From NCBI GenBank assembly GCA_003158895.1, contig PMLO01000221.1, forward strand, positions 1 through 5,046: a stretch of 5,046 bases of DNA. Direction: 5' to 3'. Of this stretch, positions 4,503-5,046 are shown piece by piece. A program made the position numbers and the translations under genes. The notes beneath the pieces are model-generated. The model made no database searches, was not told where the DNA came from, and worked only from the letters and a program-made list of their open reading frames with translations. Every line of letters starts with the position of its first letter. Within the stretch, counting starts at the first letter, position 1. The DNA is from Propionibacteriaceae bacterium (GTDB taxonomy: Bacteria > Actinomycetota > Actinomycetes > Propionibacteriales > Propionibacteriaceae).

Positions 4503-5046
4503 TGCTCATCCGAGCCGATCGATTGGTCACGGCCACCGACGTGTACGAGCCGGGGTTGCTCCGTACGGAGGGTGACCGGGTCGTCGAGGTCGGACCCTGG
4601 ACCTCAGGGTCGCCTGATCTCGAGGTGGCCAACCTCGCGCCTGGCCTCGTCGACGTACATGGCCACGGTGGCGGCACCGCCTCGTTCTCGATCGACCCTG
4701 AGACGGCGATCATGGCCCACCGCCGGACCGGAACAACGACCCAGATCGCGAGCCTCGTCACGGAGACGTACGACGACCTGGAGGCGCAGGTCCGCATGCT
4801 GGCCACGTACGTGGAGTCGGGCGACCTCGCCGGCATCCACCTCGAGGGACCGTGGCTGGCCGAGGAGTTCCACGGCGCGCATCCCATACCGCTGTTGCGT
4901 GATCCCGAGTGGTCGGCCGTGGAGAGGCTGCTCGACGCCGGTCCGGTGAAGATGGTGACGGTCGCCGTCGAACGTCCGGGTGGGATCGAGGCCTGCCGCC
5001 GGATGGCCGAGCGCGGTGTCGTCGCCGCGATCGGGCACACGAACGC
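4502..5046 (+). CDS. nagA: N-acetylglucosamine-6-phosphate deacetylase, N-terminal part (cut by window edge)
   Basis: NagA removes the acetyl group from GlcNAc-6-phosphate in the cytoplasm, giving glucosamine-6-phosphate and acetate for catabolism or cell-wall precursor recycling. The 181 codons seen include the amidohydrolase entry motif PGLVDVHGHGGG (His53 and His55), the GIHLEGPWL segment with the metal-ligand candidate Glu115, the GAHP motif that follows it, and IGHTN at the window end (His179, a metal-ligand candidate). E. coli NagA has equivalent HLEGPW and GHT motifs. The remaining catalytic half, including the Asp, lies outside the window. The start overlaps the upstream stop as TGATG; ATG 4499, one codon earlier, is the alternative. 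Amidohydrolase relatives exist, but the HLEGPW and GHTN motifs make NagA by far the best call. Confidence 0.93.
   Translation, partial: MLIRADRLVTATDVYEPGLLRTEGDRVVEVGPWTSGSPDLEVANLAPGLVDVHGHGGGTASFSIDPETAIMAHRRTGTTTQIASLVTETYDDLEAQVRMLATYVESGDLAGIHLEGPWLAEEFHGAHPIPLLRDPEWSAVERLLDAGPVKMVTVAVERPGGIEACRRMAERGVVAAIGHTN

Overview
The window looks like chromosomal DNA of a high-GC Gram-positive bacterium (Actinomycetota). The reasons are strong G/C bias at third codon positions, short ATGA/TGATG gene junctions, and a luciferase-like monooxygenase plus FMN-reductase pair of the CE1758/CE1759 type, a family named from Corynebacterium. The genus cannot be fixed from the sequence alone. Propionibacteriales-like lineages would fit, but that is only an impression.

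Layout. (1) Positions 1-732, minus strand: a DUF1028-family protein (putative Ntn-hydrolase fold) whose C-terminus runs off the left edge inside a tandem Asp-Ala tract. (2) Positions 733-852: a divergent intergenic region serving the DUF1028 gene leftward and the flavin genes rightward. (3) Positions 853-2546: a two-gene operon with a 4-bp ATGA overlap, encoding a luciferase-like monooxygenase and its partner FMN reductase. Together they form a two-component flavin oxidoreductase of unknown substrate. (4) Positions 2547-3125: a 579-base gap with no convincing gene but rich in repeats. It holds a 22-bp inverted repeat with a degenerate hairpin beside it, four copies of the 10-mer TCGAGGGGTC (three direct, one inverted), and a two-part inverted repeat spanning 3021-3104 just before the next gene. 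(5) Positions 3126-4502: a multi-pass membrane protein resembling O-antigen ligases/polymerases. (6) From 4502 to the right edge: the N-terminal part of nagA (N-acetylglucosamine-6-phosphate deacetylase), joined to the membrane gene through a TGATG stop/start overlap with a good Shine-Dalgarno sequence.

How the genes work together. The flavin pair is a self-contained redox module: the reductase supplies reduced FMN and the monooxygenase uses it. The membrane protein and NagA are probably co-transcribed and translationally coupled. That suggests a link between surface polysaccharide assembly and amino-sugar recycling, although the link is inferred only from gene order.

I see no complete novel system such as a defence island, CRISPR array or mobile element. 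The least explained parts are the repeat-dense gap 2547-3125, the alternative hairpins just upstream of the nagA ribosome binding site, and a marked excess of GTAC tetranucleotides in the coding sequence.
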